A stretch of 64,000 nt of DNA, taken from positions 1-64,000 of the forward strand of contig NZ_CDCG01000011.1 of assembly GCF_000819845.1 (NCBI RefSeq), written 5' to 3'. This document shows, piece after piece, positions 35,084 through 43,944 of the stretch (position 1 is its first letter; each line of letters opens with the position of its first letter). The translations under genes and the position numbers were made by a program. Source of the DNA: Aeromonas enteropelogenes. GTDB taxonomy: Bacteria; Pseudomonadota; Gammaproteobacteria; Enterobacterales; Aeromonadaceae. The notes beneath the pieces are model-generated. The model saw nothing but the letters and a program-made list of their open reading frames with translations. It was not told where the DNA came from and made no database searches.

Positions 35084-35293
35084 GGTGTATTGGCGTTCTG
35101 TATCAGCCCCTGAAAACCTGCACCATTTACGGCATCACGCCACCTCTCTCGACGAAAATTCAATTTATTTACTATTTCAAAGAAGTTTACACTGGTCTTA
35201 CCTGGCTGATTCCCTTTGCTTTTTCATTAACATGATATTTACATTTGAGGTGTCACCACTCCCGGTGGCGTTCTCAACGGCAAGGAGCCAGTT

Positions 35294-36382
35294 ATGACCC
35301 ATGTCGACATCCCTTTCCTTCGTTACCTCGATGCGGAAGGGGGCCAGGTTGCTAACCTGCCGACCTGGCTGGACAAGGCGATACTGCACACCTTCTACCG
35401 CAACATGGTGATGGTGCGCAGCTATGACAAGAAAGCGATCGCGCTGCAGCGAACCGGCAAGCTCGGTACATTCCCCTCCCATCTCGGGGCGGAGGCGGTC
35501 GGCGTCGGCATTGGTCTTGCCATGCAGCCGCAGGATGTCTATGTGCCCTACTACCGGGATATGCCCACCCTCTACGTGCGGGGCGTGCCCATGGAGAAGA
35601 ACCTGCAGTATTGGGGAGGGGATGAGAGGGGCAGCTATTTTCTCAAGGCTGACGGCACTCCCTCGGAGGATCTTCCCATCTGCGTACCTATCGCCACCCA
35701 GATCACCCATGCCTGCGGCATTGCCGCCGCGTTCAAGCTGCGCAACCAGCCCAGGGTTGCCGTGGTCACCATCGGCGATGGTGGCACCTCCAAGGGGGAC
35801 TTTCTGGAGGGGCTCAACTGCGCCGGCGTCTGGCATCTGCCCATGGTCATCATCATCAACAACAATCAGTGGGCCATCTCGGTGCCCCGCAAGTTGCAGT
35901 CGAGCGCCCCGACCCTGGCCCAGAAAGGAATCGGGGCCGGAGTGCGCAGCCTGCAGGTCGATGGCAACGATGTGGTCGCTGTCTACGATGCCGCTCGCAG
36001 CGCCATCGAGCGGGCTCGCACCGGCAAGGGGCCGACCCTGATCGAGGCGGTGAGCTATCGCCTCGGGGATCACACCACCGCCGACGATGCCACTCGCTAT
36101 CGTGACGGGGCTGAAGTTGAGGCCGCCTGGGCCCGCGAGCCGGTCAAACGGCTGCGGCAGTTCATGCACAGCCAAGGGTGGTGGGATGAACAGCAGGAGC
36201 AGGCGCTGTTGGCCGAGGCGAGCCAGGAGGTGGAGCAGGCAGTGGCACGTTACGAGGCGATGCAACCCCAACCACCGGAGGCACTGCTTGATTATCACTA
36301 CGCCGAACTGCCCGCCGAGCTGCTGCCCCAGCGCGAGCGGATCATAGCCAAGGGGATGAAGTGGGAGGCTGGCCATGAGTGA
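35294..36382 (+). CDS. 2-oxoacid dehydrogenase E1 component, alpha subunit
   Basis: 362 residues, thiamine-diphosphate-dependent E1alpha of the branched-chain/pyruvate (heterotetrameric) class. TPP-binding motif GDGGTSKGDFLEGLN...NNNQWAIS (about residues 160-200) and the regulatory-loop-like GDHTTADDATRY. The order E1alpha-E1beta-E2, with 8-base and 4-base overlaps, marks one operon. It decarboxylates a 2-oxoacid and transfers the acyl group to E2 lipoate. Substrate (branched-chain 2-oxoacids, pyruvate or acetoin) cannot be decided; branched-chain is the default for this subfamily. Confidence 0.9.
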   Translation: MTHVDIPFLRYLDAEGGQVANLPTWLDKAILHTFYRNMVMVRSYDKKAIALQRTGKLGTFPSHLGAEAVGVGIGLAMQPQDVYVPYYRDMPTLYVRGVPMEKNLQYWGGDERGSYFLKADGTPSEDLPICVPIATQITHACGIAAAFKLRNQPRVAVVTIGDGGTSKGDFLEGLNCAGVWHLPMVIIINNNQWAISVPRKLQSSAPTLAQKGIGAGVRSLQVDGNDVVAVYDAARSAIERARTGKGPTLIEAVSYRLGDHTTADDATRYRDGAEVEAAWAREPVKRLRQFMHSQGWWDEQQEQALLAEASQEVEQAVARYEAMQPQPPEALLDYHYAELPAELLPQRERIIAKGMKWEAGHE

Positions 36383-37358
36383 GATGAGTCTGCTGGAAGC
36401 GGTCAATATGGCTCTGCACTACGAGATGGAACATGACCCCGACGTGGTGGTGCTGGGGGAGGATGTGGGGGTCAATGGCGGGGTGTTTCGCGCTACTGTG
36501 GGCCTTCGCGACAAGTTCGGTTTCAAGCGGGTGATAGATACGCCACTGGCCGAGGGGCTGATCGCCGGGGTGGCGGTCGGCATGGCGACCCAGGGACTCA
36601 AGCCGGTGGCCGAGTTCCAGTTTCAGGGGTTTATCTTCCCCGGCATGGAGCAGATCATCTGCCAGGCGGCCCGAATGCGCAACCGTACGCGCGGCCGACT
36701 CTCCTGTCCCATCGTTTATCGTTCACCCTATGGTGCCGGCATCCACTCACCCGAGCACCACAGCGAGAGCGTCGAGGCGCTGTTTGCCCATATTCCGGGG
36801 CTGCGGGTGGTTATCCCCTCCAGCCCGCGGCGCGCCTACGGCCTGCTGCTCTCGGCCATCCGCGATCCGGATCCCGTGATGTTCTTCGAGCCAGATCGCA
36901 TCTATCGCTCCATGAAGTCCGACGTGGTGGATGACGGTATCGGCCTGCCCCTGGATGTCTGTTTTACTCTAAGGCCCGGGCGGGACATCACGGTTGTTGC
37001 CTGGGGGGCCTGCGTGCAGGAGGTGATGCGGGCGGCGAACCTGCTGGCCGAGCAGGATATCCAGTGCGAGGTACTGGATCTGGCTACCATCAAGCCGCTG
37101 GACATGGAGACTATCCTGGCTTCGGTGCGCAAGACCGGCCGCCTGCTGGTGGTGCACGAGGCGTGTGGCAGTTTTGGCGTGGGCGCCGAGATTGTGGCGC
37201 GAGCGACCGAGCAGGCATTGACCTCCCTCAAGGCACCGCCAAAGCGCCTGACCGGGGTGGATGCGGCCGTGCCCTATTATCGCAACGAAGAGTATTACCT
37301 CATCACCGAGCAGGATATCGCGGATGCGGCTCACCAGCTGATGGAGAACTGGTCATGA
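36375..37358 (+). CDS. 2-oxoacid dehydrogenase E1 component, beta subunit
   Basis: 327 residues, E1beta transketolase-like. Starts MSEMSLLEAVNMAL, then VVVLGEDVGVNGGVFRATVG, VAVGMATQGLKPVAEFQF, and PYGAGIHSPEHHSESVEA (substrate-channel His segment); C-terminal VHEACGSFGVGAEIVA. Forms the alpha2beta2 E1 with the preceding gene, which it overlaps by eight bases, with GGGAGG ahead of the ATG. Confidence 0.92.
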   Translation: MSEMSLLEAVNMALHYEMEHDPDVVVLGEDVGVNGGVFRATVGLRDKFGFKRVIDTPLAEGLIAGVAVGMATQGLKPVAEFQFQGFIFPGMEQIICQAARMRNRTRGRLSCPIVYRSPYGAGIHSPEHHSESVEALFAHIPGLRVVIPSSPRRAYGLLLSAIRDPDPVMFFEPDRIYRSMKSDVVDDGIGLPLDVCFTLRPGRDITVVAWGACVQEVMRAANLLAEQDIQCEVLDLATIKPLDMETILASVRKTGRLLVVHEACGSFGVGAEIVARATEQALTSLKAPPKRLTGVDAAVPYYRNEEYYLITEQDIADAAHQLMENWS

Positions 37359-38455
37359 AATTTTTCAAATTACCGGATCTGGGCGAAGGACTGGCCGAGG
37401 CCGAGATTGTTGAGTGGAAGGTGAAGGTCGGCGATACCGTGGCGGTCGATCAGGTGTTGCTCTCGGTCGAAACGGCCAAGGCGCTGGTGGACGTGCCTTC
37501 ACCGGTGGCGGGGGTGATCGCCCGCCTGTGCGGCGAGGAGGGGGATATCCTCCATATCGGCGCCCCGCTGGTGGAATTTGAAGGGGGCGAGGATGACGGC
37601 ACAGTAGTGGGCAAGGTGAGCGCCCATCAGCATCATATCGAGGATCACTTCGTGGTGGGGGCCATTGCGCCCGGCGGCACTCTGGTGCGGGCCATGCCTG
37701 CGGTGCGCCTGCTGGCCCAGAAATTGGGGCTGGATATCGAGCGACTCAAGGGGAGCGGCAATGCCGGCATGGTGACCGAGCAGGATGTGCAGGCGGCCTT
37801 CGAAGCGATGCAGGGTAGTGGCAACGAATTTCTCAAGGGATCGCGCCGGGCCATGGCCAAGGCGATGGAGATCTCCCATCAGACGGTGGTGCCGGTCAGC
37901 ATCACCGACGAGGTGGATTTGCGTCACTGGCGAGCCGATGAAGACGTGACGGTACGTCTCATCAAGGCCATCGGCGTGGCCTGTCGTGCCGAGCCCTCCA
38001 TGAACGCCTGGTTCGATGGTGAGACCCTGTCAAGGCGGCTGTTCAACGAGGTCAATGTGGCCATTGCGGTGGATTCCAGACATGGGCTCTATGTGCCCGT
38101 GATGGAGAACGTAGCCGAGCGGGAAGGGGCCGACATCCGCCAAGGGCTGGATCGGATGATAGCCGACGTGAAGGCCCGTGCTGTGCCGCGCGAGATGCTG
38201 CAGGGGGCGACCATCACGCTGACCAACTTTGGCGCCATCGCGGGTCGCTACGCCAGCCCCATAGTGACGCCCCCCCAGGTGGCCATCATAGGGGCCGGGA
38301 AATTGTTCGAAAAAGTGGTCTTCATTCACGGGGAGGCCAGACCGGTTCGGGCACTGCCTTTGTCGATGACGTTTGACCACAGAGCCTGCACCGGTGGTGA
38401 GGCGGCACGCTTCCTAAAAACCCTGGTACAAGCACTGGAAGCGCCGAGTCTGTAA
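37355..38455 (+). CDS. 2-oxoacid dehydrogenase E2, lipoamide acyltransferase
   Basis: 366 residues: one N-terminal lipoyl domain (residues ~1-75, lipoylated Lys in ETAKALVDVPSP), a peripheral subunit-binding domain (AMPAVRLLAQKLGLDIERL, ~110-145), and the catalytic acyltransferase domain. The catalytic motif reads DHRACTGGEAARF: the histidine is present but the usual HRxxDG Asp is Thr. I recall the same TG variant in other E2 proteins of this operon type, so it need not be inactive. ATG 37355 overlaps the E1beta stop. No dihydrolipoamide dehydrogenase follows, so E3 must be shared with the pyruvate/2-oxoglutarate complexes. Confidence 0.92.
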   Translation: MKFFKLPDLGEGLAEAEIVEWKVKVGDTVAVDQVLLSVETAKALVDVPSPVAGVIARLCGEEGDILHIGAPLVEFEGGEDDGTVVGKVSAHQHHIEDHFVVGAIAPGGTLVRAMPAVRLLAQKLGLDIERLKGSGNAGMVTEQDVQAAFEAMQGSGNEFLKGSRRAMAKAMEISHQTVVPVSITDEVDLRHWRADEDVTVRLIKAIGVACRAEPSMNAWFDGETLSRRLFNEVNVAIAVDSRHGLYVPVMENVAEREGADIRQGLDRMIADVKARAVPREMLQGATITLTNFGAIAGRYASPIVTPPQVAIIGAGKLFEKVVFIHGEARPVRALPLSMTFDHRACTGGEAARFLKTLVQALEAPSL

Positions 38456-38460
38456 ACGAT

Positions 38461-38493
38461 TGTGCCCTGCTCCCGCAGGGCACAAATTTGTTT
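38461..38493 (+). terminator. Terminator of the E1-E2 operon
   Basis: Stem TGTGCCCTG / CAGGGCACA followed by AATTTGTTT, six bases past the E2 stop. Confidence 0.75.
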
Positions 38494-38519
38494 GCGTAAT
38501 CTACAAAGCCACGTATAAT
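38492..38519 (+). promoter_or_regulatory. Promoter of the cold-shock gene
   Basis: TTGCGT, 16 bases, TATAAT (perfect -10 at 38514-38519). Transcription would start near 38526, giving an untranslated leader of about 135 bases, as expected for cspA-type mRNAs. Confidence 0.65.
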
Positions 38520-38661
38520 CCTATCCAGCTTGAAAGGGCGATAGTTATGTCAATGAATTTGATGTTTTACATCTTTTCCTGTTGTTCATAAGTTAATCCC
38601 GTTTTTTGAGCTTTACCCGCTGAAAAGCATAAGTAATTATTTTGAATACAGGTTTAAAGAT

Positions 38662-38871
38662 ATGTCTAACATGATCACCGGTACCGTTAAGTTTTTCAAC
38701 GAAACCAAAGGTTTTGGCTTCATCCAGCAAGAAAACGGCCCGGACGTTTTCGTTCACTTCAGCGCCATTCAAGGTAACGGTTTCCGTACCCTGGCTGAAG
38801 GTCAGCGCGTACAGTTCTCTGTGACCCAAGGTCAGAAAGGCCCGCAGGCTGAGAACGTAACTGCTCTGTAA
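38662..38871 (+). CDS. CspA-family cold-shock protein
   Basis: 69 residues, one OB-fold cold-shock domain: [15 protein letters not shown] (RNP1), VFVHFSAI (RNP2), [20 protein letters not shown]. Binds single-stranded RNA/DNA as a chaperone. The long AT-rich leader (38526-38661) suggests cold-regulated mRNA structure, but I did not find a clear cold box. Which of the paralogous Csp proteins this corresponds to cannot be decided. Confidence 0.96.
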   Translation: MSNMITGTVKFFNETKGFGFIQQENGPDVFVHFSAIQGNGFRTLAEGQRVQFSVTQGQKGPQAENVTAL

Positions 38872-38888
38872 TCTTACAGAATTTAAGA

Positions 38889-38922
38889 AAGCCGTGGTGC
38901 CTCAGGTACCACGGCTTTTTGT
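38889..38922 (+). terminator. Terminator of the cold-shock gene
   Basis: Perfect AAGCCGTGGT / ACCACGGCTT stem followed by TTTTGTTT, 17 bases past the stop. Confidence 0.9.
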
Positions 38923-38962
38923 TTATCTGGAGCTCGTCAGGGCTCAGGACGCGGGTTGAATC

Positions 38963-39262
38963 ATGCTGTTGCCACTGCTGATCCTTGCTACCTCCATGTC
39001 GACACCGGAAGTGCCGGTGCAAACTGCCATGCAGGCACAAAGTGTCTGCCGGCAATTCGTGGCGGTGCGCCTGGGCAGTGATCGCCAGCCTGACGAGATA
39101 CAGGCCCGGCCTCTGCCTGGCAAGGAAGGGGAGTGGCTGGTGGACGGCAAAGTAAAAGGACCCGAAGGTCCTTTGCTGTTTGCCTGTCACCTGCATCAGG
39201 GACGGCATTGGAAATTGCTGAATTTTTCGCTCTGGGCACCGCAACCCGTCAAACAGGCTTGA
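38963..39262 (+). CDS. Small hypothetical, probably exported protein
   Basis: 99 residues, unrecognised. A short hydrophobic N-terminus (LLPLLILATSMS) looks like a signal sequence; the rest is a small soluble region with two cysteines (in QSVCRQF and LFACHLH) that could form a disulfide. Its last 14 bases overlap the convergent TIGR02647-type gene. No function suggested. Confidence 0.5.
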   Translation: MLLPLLILATSMSTPEVPVQTAMQAQSVCRQFVAVRLGSDRQPDEIQARPLPGKEGEWLVDGKVKGPEGPLLFACHLHQGRHWKLLNFSLWAPQPVKQA

Positions 39263-39497
39263 GTGCGACCAGCAGGTGCTGCAGATGCTCCACCATGGTC
39301 ATGCCAAACGGGGTGAGATAGCCGCCATCTTCCGCGCTGATGAGTCCCTGTTGATGCAGGCGAGCCGCCGCCTGGCACAGCTCCTCGGACATATCGCTGC
39401 GCAACTTGATCCCCAGGCTCATGTTGGCTGGATCAAAGCAAGCCAGTATCTTCAACTGGTTTATCACGTCATCCGAAATCTGATCGATACCAATCAT
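39249..39497 (-). CDS. TIGR02647-like conserved small protein
   Basis: 82 residues, soluble. The pattern of DVINQLKILACFDPANMS, LCQAAARLHQQGLIS and LTPFGMTMVEHLQHLL recalls the TIGR02647 family of gammaproteobacteria (recognised from memory). The second half looks like a small winged-helix (one helix then D-G-G-YLT wing), so a DNA- or protein-binding role is possible. Convergent with the preceding gene, overlapping it by 14 bases. Confidence 0.65.
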   Translation of the reverse strand: MIGIDQISDDVINQLKILACFDPANMSLGIKLRSDMSEELCQAAARLHQQGLISAEDGGYLTPFGMTMVEHLQHLLVALKPV

Positions 39498-39743
39498 GGA
39501 TCCACTCCTTACGCTAAAGATGTAAGCAAACTAGCATCCCTGTCGCCACTTTAGTGGGCGCTGGCTCAAATTATTGCGCTTTGCAGGGGGCGTATGGGGT
39601 GAATGATGTTTTTTTGGTCGTTATCAAGTACTTGGCGTTCGGTTTATCGAAAGGTTTGGGTCGTACAAACATGATAGGATAGGTCACTCCTTTTATATCG
39701 GACGGTCCGTCGGCGACTGTTCGCTCGGTTCAAGGTATCGTCC

Positions 39744-40298
39744 ATGGTCAAGATCACTCTGGTATCCCTGCTGCATTCGCTCTCTGCCCGTTTTCCCGTC
39801 TATCAGACGTCATTGCTGACATCCTTCCTGGACTCCTGCCAGGGGGAGGTATGGCTGCCCGCTCGCAAGGGGAGCGATGTCGCCCAGCTGCGCAAGCACG
39901 CCAAAGGGGCGTCGGCCGGTGAGCTGGCCTCCCTCGATGCGGGCTGGTGCGACTTTGCCACCGGCGCTAGTGGGGCCACGGCAGAGCTCGATGCCCTGGC
40001 CAACTATGATGCCGAGATGATGGACAACCTCCTGATGTATTGGCACAGCGCCGCCAAGATCAACAGTCCCATCACCGACAACCTGTTCGAACTGCGCCGC
40101 GAGGTGGTGGATGAAGCCCATGGCACCAAGCTGGCGCAGGCCTGGCAACAGCAGCAGCAACAGCGTTTCGAGCAGCTGATGGCCGCGGCGGCCAGTGGCC
40201 GTGATCAGCTTTGCTTTGTTGAGGTCGAATCCGCCTACTGGCTGCGCCAGAAGCTGAGCGAAGTGGCGGAGATCGAGCTGGTTACCCCCGAACTTTGA
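39744..40298 (+). CDS. Conserved hypothetical protein
   Basis: 184 residues, soluble, mostly helical, unrecognised. Notable features are an acidic centre (LDALANYDAEMMDNLLMYWH) and a Gln-rich helix (WQQQQQQRFEQL). The ATG at 39744 follows a 246-base gap with AT-rich promoter-like sequence, so it is probably monocistronic. Function unknown. Confidence 0.6.
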   Translation: MVKITLVSLLHSLSARFPVYQTSLLTSFLDSCQGEVWLPARKGSDVAQLRKHAKGASAGELASLDAGWCDFATGASGATAELDALANYDAEMMDNLLMYWHSAAKINSPITDNLFELRREVVDEAHGTKLAQAWQQQQQQRFEQLMAAAASGRDQLCFVEVESAYWLRQKLSEVAEIELVTPEL

Positions 40299-40451
40299 CG
40301 AAATATCCTGGTAGGAGCCGCTATGTGGCGTGCTTCTGCCCTATTCTTGTGGGCGCCCCAACCCCTCATTCGGTGCCGGGGGCGGCGAGCTGGACAAGCT
40401 GACCACAAGATGTGAACATGGCGCCCTTTTATCGAGAGAGAGACTTGGCCG

Positions 40452-40844
40452 ATGAGTTATGAACTGAGCGACACCGAGCGCAATGCCGCGCTGCAACTGA
40501 ATGCCGACTACCGATACGATCACTTCATCAGCAAGCTGGTCGAGCATGAAGAGCTCTACGTGCTGACCGATGAGCACGGCGTCATGATGCTGACCACCGA
40601 CGATGAAGACTGCATCCCGGTATGGCCGCATCCCGAGTACGCCAAGGCGTGGGCCGAAGGCGAGTGGGCCGACTGCAAGCCACAGTCCATCACCCTGAAG
40701 GTGTGGCTGGAGCGCTGGATCGACGGCATGGAGCAGGACGAGCTGTGTGTCGCCGTGTTCCCGACTCCGGATCAGGAAGGTATCGTGCTGGAGCCGGCCG
40801 ACGTGGCCGACGCCATCGCCCAGAAGCAGGCCAAGCGCGGCTAA
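40452..40844 (+). CDS. DUF2750 domain-containing protein
   Basis: 130 residues, acidic and cytoplasmic. The family pattern is clear: RYDHFISKLVEHEELYVL, then VMMLTTDDEDCIPVWPHPEYA, WADCKPQSITLKVWLERW and VAVFPTPDQEGIVLEP. DUF2750 proteins resemble immunity-type small proteins in size, but no toxin gene is adjacent. A strong terminator follows. Function unknown. Confidence 0.85.
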   Translation: MSYELSDTERNAALQLNADYRYDHFISKLVEHEELYVLTDEHGVMMLTTDDEDCIPVWPHPEYAKAWAEGEWADCKPQSITLKVWLERWIDGMEQDELCVAVFPTPDQEGIVLEPADVADAIAQKQAKRG

Positions 40845-40885
40845 GCGACGGCGACCTGTTCCCGCAACCGGTCAGTTGCAATAAC

Positions 40886-40914
40886 AAGACCCCGCCAATG
40901 AGCGGGGTCTTTTG
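40886..40914 (+). terminator. Terminator after the DUF2750 gene
   Basis: AAGACCCCGC / GCGGGGTCTT stem with a six-base loop followed by TTTG, 42 bases past the stop; the A run on the other side may let it also serve the convergent yejA-like gene. Confidence 0.85.
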
Positions 40915-40931
40915 TTGGGGGATAGGGGCGT

Positions 40932-42782
40932 TCAAGGCTGCAGGTAGGTTTTGTCTATTCGCACGACCGGGGGGAAAGTCTGGCCACGCTTGATGGCCGC
41001 CTTCGTCTCGGTTTTCAGGGCCTCGTCAATCCACAGCAGACCGCCGTAACTGTAGCCACTGTTGCCTCCATCGAGGGGCCAGTAGAGCAGTTCGCTCTTG
41101 GGCGTGGCGGGCACCTTGGGCAGCTTTATCCAGCGCCAGGCCCCTTCCCGGGTATAGGGCACCTGATAGGCTGGCACGAAGCTGGCCAGCTCATAGAGCC
41201 GCTGCTGGATCTGCCGTGACAGTGCCGCTTTTTTGGCGAAGTCGAACTCCTTGTCGTACTGTTCCACCAGGGTCGAGATTGCGTCATCATCTATGTTCAT
41301 GATGTTGTTGGTCTGGGGCTTGTTGGCGTTGACCTTGTGGAAAAACTCCCAATACGCAGGATAACGGCCACCGCTCCAGGCCATCCAGGCACTCTGGTGT
41401 TTCTTCTCCAGCATGGATTTGAAGCCGGCCGAGGCATCCATCAGGTTGAGCTCGAGATTGAGTCCCGCCTTTTTCGCCTCTTCGCGCAGCAGGGTCAGGC
41501 GCTGGGCATGTTCCGCCGTAGTGTAGGTGATGGTCAGGGTCAGCGGTTGTCCCTTGTCATCCTGCAAGATCCCGTTTGGCCCCGCCTTGCTGAAGCCAGC
41601 CTTGGCAAAGTATTCCCGGGCGAGTTTGGGGTCGAAGGGGCGCGCCTTGATCTCGGTATTGGTAAAATCCCCCTGGCCCGAGCCGTAACTGTTGAGACGC
41701 TGATAATCTCCCCGCAGCAGGGTGGTGAGCATCTTGTCGAGGTTGAGGGCGTACTGGATGCCGAGCCGCACGTTGAGATCTCGCAGCAAGGGATCCGCCG
41801 TGTTGAGGTAGAGCCCCATGGGAGATTGCGGGGTCTGGTTATAGAACCAGGTCCGCTCGATATAGCCCTTCTCGAACTCGGGAACCTTGGTCTTGTCGTG
41901 CCACCAGTTGGGCATGGTCAGGCCAAAGGTGTCGAGATCGCCGCGCAGAAAGTGCTGCCAGGCGATGTTCTGATCCCGCAGTACCTTGATCTCGATCCTG
42001 TCCGGGTTGAAGCGATACTGAAAGTAGCGCTCCTCATCTCCCCACCAATCCTTGACCCGCTCCAGGGTGATGGACTTGCCCTTTTTCACCTCGCCGATCC
42101 GGTAGGCGCCGGTGACCGGCAAGACCTTCCAGTTGTACTCCTTGACCCAGTTGGCGGTGAGCTTGATGGCGTGGCTCGGTACCGGGGTGAAGGGCAGGGA
42201 GTCCAGCAAATCTTGCCGGCTCTTCTCGCTGCCGCTGGTGATGGCCAGGGTATGATCATCAAATTTGGTGACGTCGGTTATCTGGGTGCTGTAGTAGTTG
42301 TTGTACCAGGGGTCGTTGATCTCCTTGCTGCGCAGCATCTTGAGGGCGAACAGCCAGTCATCGGCGGTGACCGGCTTGCCGTCCGACCAGCGCGCCTTGG
42401 GGTTGATGCGAAAATAGAGGGTCTTGTTGTCGGGTCCGAAGGCCCACTCATTGGCCAGCAGCGGCATGGGATTGCCGGTCAGCGGATGGGTACCGAGCAG
42501 AGGCAGGTTGGTCTCCCTGACATAGCCGGCAAAGCCGCCATTGGAGTCGGGCCCGTAGACGCGCAGGGTGAGCGGGAAACTGGTCATGAAAGTGTGGAAG
42601 GTGCCGCCCCGTTTGGCCGCCGGATCCCCATAGACGGGATCCGTGTTGTTGCTCTCCCACGTGAGATCGGCCGGCAGGGCGGCGCTCCAGCCAATCTGGC
42701 TCCAGCACAGGGTCAGGGTGATGGCGGTGGCGCGGATCAGATAGGGGAAGGCTCGCCCCCCGGCGGCGATGGTCGATGGCAT
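40932..42782 (-). CDS. YejA-like peptide ABC transporter substrate-binding protein
   Basis: 616 residues, family-5 extracellular solute-binding protein of the YejA branch. Signal sequence near residues 12-34 (ATAITLTLCWSQIGWSAAL), then GGTFHTFMTSFPLTLRVYGPDSN, WAFGPDNKTLYFRINPKARWSDGKPVTADDW (pieces), DQNIAWQHFLRGDLDTFG and NPDRIEIKVLRD, all typical of YejA. The binding protein would deliver oligopeptides to a YejBEF-type permease/ATPase, but none adjoins it. AAGGA precedes the ATG at 42782. Transcribed alone, convergent with DUF2750. Confidence 0.88.
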   Translation of the reverse strand: MPSTIAAGGRAFPYLIRATAITLTLCWSQIGWSAALPADLTWESNNTDPVYGDPAAKRGGTFHTFMTSFPLTLRVYGPDSNGGFAGYVRETNLPLLGTHPLTGNPMPLLANEWAFGPDNKTLYFRINPKARWSDGKPVTADDWLFALKMLRSKEINDPWYNNYYSTQITDVTKFDDHTLAITSGSEKSRQDLLDSLPFTPVPSHAIKLTANWVKEYNWKVLPVTGAYRIGEVKKGKSITLERVKDWWGDEERYFQYRFNPDRIEIKVLRDQNIAWQHFLRGDLDTFGLTMPNWWHDKTKVPEFEKGYIERTWFYNQTPQSPMGLYLNTADPLLRDLNVRLGIQYALNLDKMLTTLLRGDYQRLNSYGSGQGDFTNTEIKARPFDPKLAREYFAKAGFSKAGPNGILQDDKGQPLTLTITYTTAEHAQRLTLLREEAKKAGLNLELNLMDASAGFKSMLEKKHQSAWMAWSGGRYPAYWEFFHKVNANKPQTNNIMNIDDDAISTLVEQYDKEFDFAKKAALSRQIQQRLYELASFVPAYQVPYTREGAWRWIKLPKVPATPKSELLYWPLDGGNSGYSYGGLLWIDEALKTETKAAIKRGQTFPPVVRIDKTYLQP

Positions 42783-42910
42783 ATCCTTGCTCTCCTGTTG
42801 GCTGCATCCTGCAGATCACTCATGGGTGACACCACTCCCGATGGGGATTGGGCCATCATGGAAATTTTCCCCGAGCGGGTCAATGGTCAGAGGCAAATAA
42901 CGCGAAGCAA

Positions 42911-43804
42911 TCAAGGGGTTGGCTGTGGCCTCAACCAGCGCAGCCGTCCCCCCAGCAGGTGCACCACGAAGCCGAGCAGCACCAGGGCCGAGCCCAGCCA
43001 CTGCAAGGGGGTGGGGTGTTCGTCCAGCAACAGGGCCGCCGCCACCATGCCGACGCAGGGCACCAGCAGGGAGAGGGGAGCCACCTGCGCCACCGGGTAG
43101 CGCATCAGCAGCCGCCCCCACAGGCCGTAGCCGAGCCAGGTGGCGATCAGCGAGAGGTAAAGCACGCAGAGTACTCCCTGCCAGCTGATGTGTTGCAGGC
43201 TGCTCGTGATGCGTTCGGGCCCCTCGAACAACCAGGAGAGGGCGAGAAACGGCACAATGGGCACCAGGCCACCCCAGGCGATGAGGCTCGGCAGGGCGGC
43301 TTGATAGCGCAGACCAATCTGGCGATTGATCACGTTGCCAAGGCCCCAGCAGGCTGCGGCGCAGAGGGTCAGGGCAAAGCCGAGCAGGGTCAGGTTACCC
43401 GCCCCCTGGGTCGCGATAAGGTAGAGCCCGGCACCTGCCAGCGGCAGGGCAACCCAGTGGTGGGGTTGCCAGCGCTCCCCCAGCCAGAACATGGCAAACA
43501 ACAGGGTGAAGAGCACCTGGGATTGCAGCACCAGGGAGGCCATGCCCGCCGGCATGCCGAATTTCATGGCGCAAAACAGGAAGGCAAACTGGCCCAGGCT
43601 GATGGTGCCGCCATAGGCGAGCAACCAGCGCCAGGGGAGAGCGGGTCTTGGTACCAGCAAGATGGCGGGGAAGACGACGCCGATAAAGCGCAGCGCCCCC
43701 AGCAGCAGTGGCGGGATCCCCTCCAGCCCCCACTTGATCACTACGAAGTTGAGCCCCCAGCAGAGGATGACCAGGGCGGCTAGACATTTATCCTTGATGT
43801 GCAT
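42911..43804 (-). CDS. EamA-family (DMT) transporter
   Basis: 297 residues, ten hydrophobic segments in two EamA repeats. Starts MHIKDKCLAALVILCWGLNF, with the family WGLNFVVIKWG pattern; the second repeat has LIATWLGYGLWGRLLMRYP and ends in a charged RLRWLRPQ tail. The ATG at 43804 is preferred over 43873 because AAGGA lies six bases ahead and the EamA pattern starts at once. Probable metabolite or amino-acid exporter; substrate unknown. Confidence 0.88.
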   Translation of the reverse strand: MHIKDKCLAALVILCWGLNFVVIKWGLEGIPPLLLGALRFIGVVFPAILLVPRPALPWRWLLAYGGTISLGQFAFLFCAMKFGMPAGMASLVLQSQVLFTLLFAMFWLGERWQPHHWVALPLAGAGLYLIATQGAGNLTLLGFALTLCAAACWGLGNVINRQIGLRYQAALPSLIAWGGLVPIVPFLALSWLFEGPERITSSLQHISWQGVLCVLYLSLIATWLGYGLWGRLLMRYPVAQVAPLSLLVPCVGMVAAALLLDEHPTPLQWLGSALVLLGFVVHLLGGRLRWLRPQPTP

Positions 43805-43944
43805 CTTGGGTCCTTGTGCGAGAGACGCCGCCCACAGGTGGTCTGTCTGCGGGCGGCGCAAGGGGTTGAGCATACTCCGGGCAGGGTGGCGGGCGTCAAG
43901 TCATCCGGCTGCGCGGGACGCCGGGGTTGGCCTGATTAGCGGCT

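Noticed and set aside
35060..35090. Possible tRNA 3' fragment (GTTCGACTC sequence) marking an integration site
   Set aside because: The loop size and stem do not fit a T arm and no other tRNA half is present; it reads as a small terminator-like hairpin.
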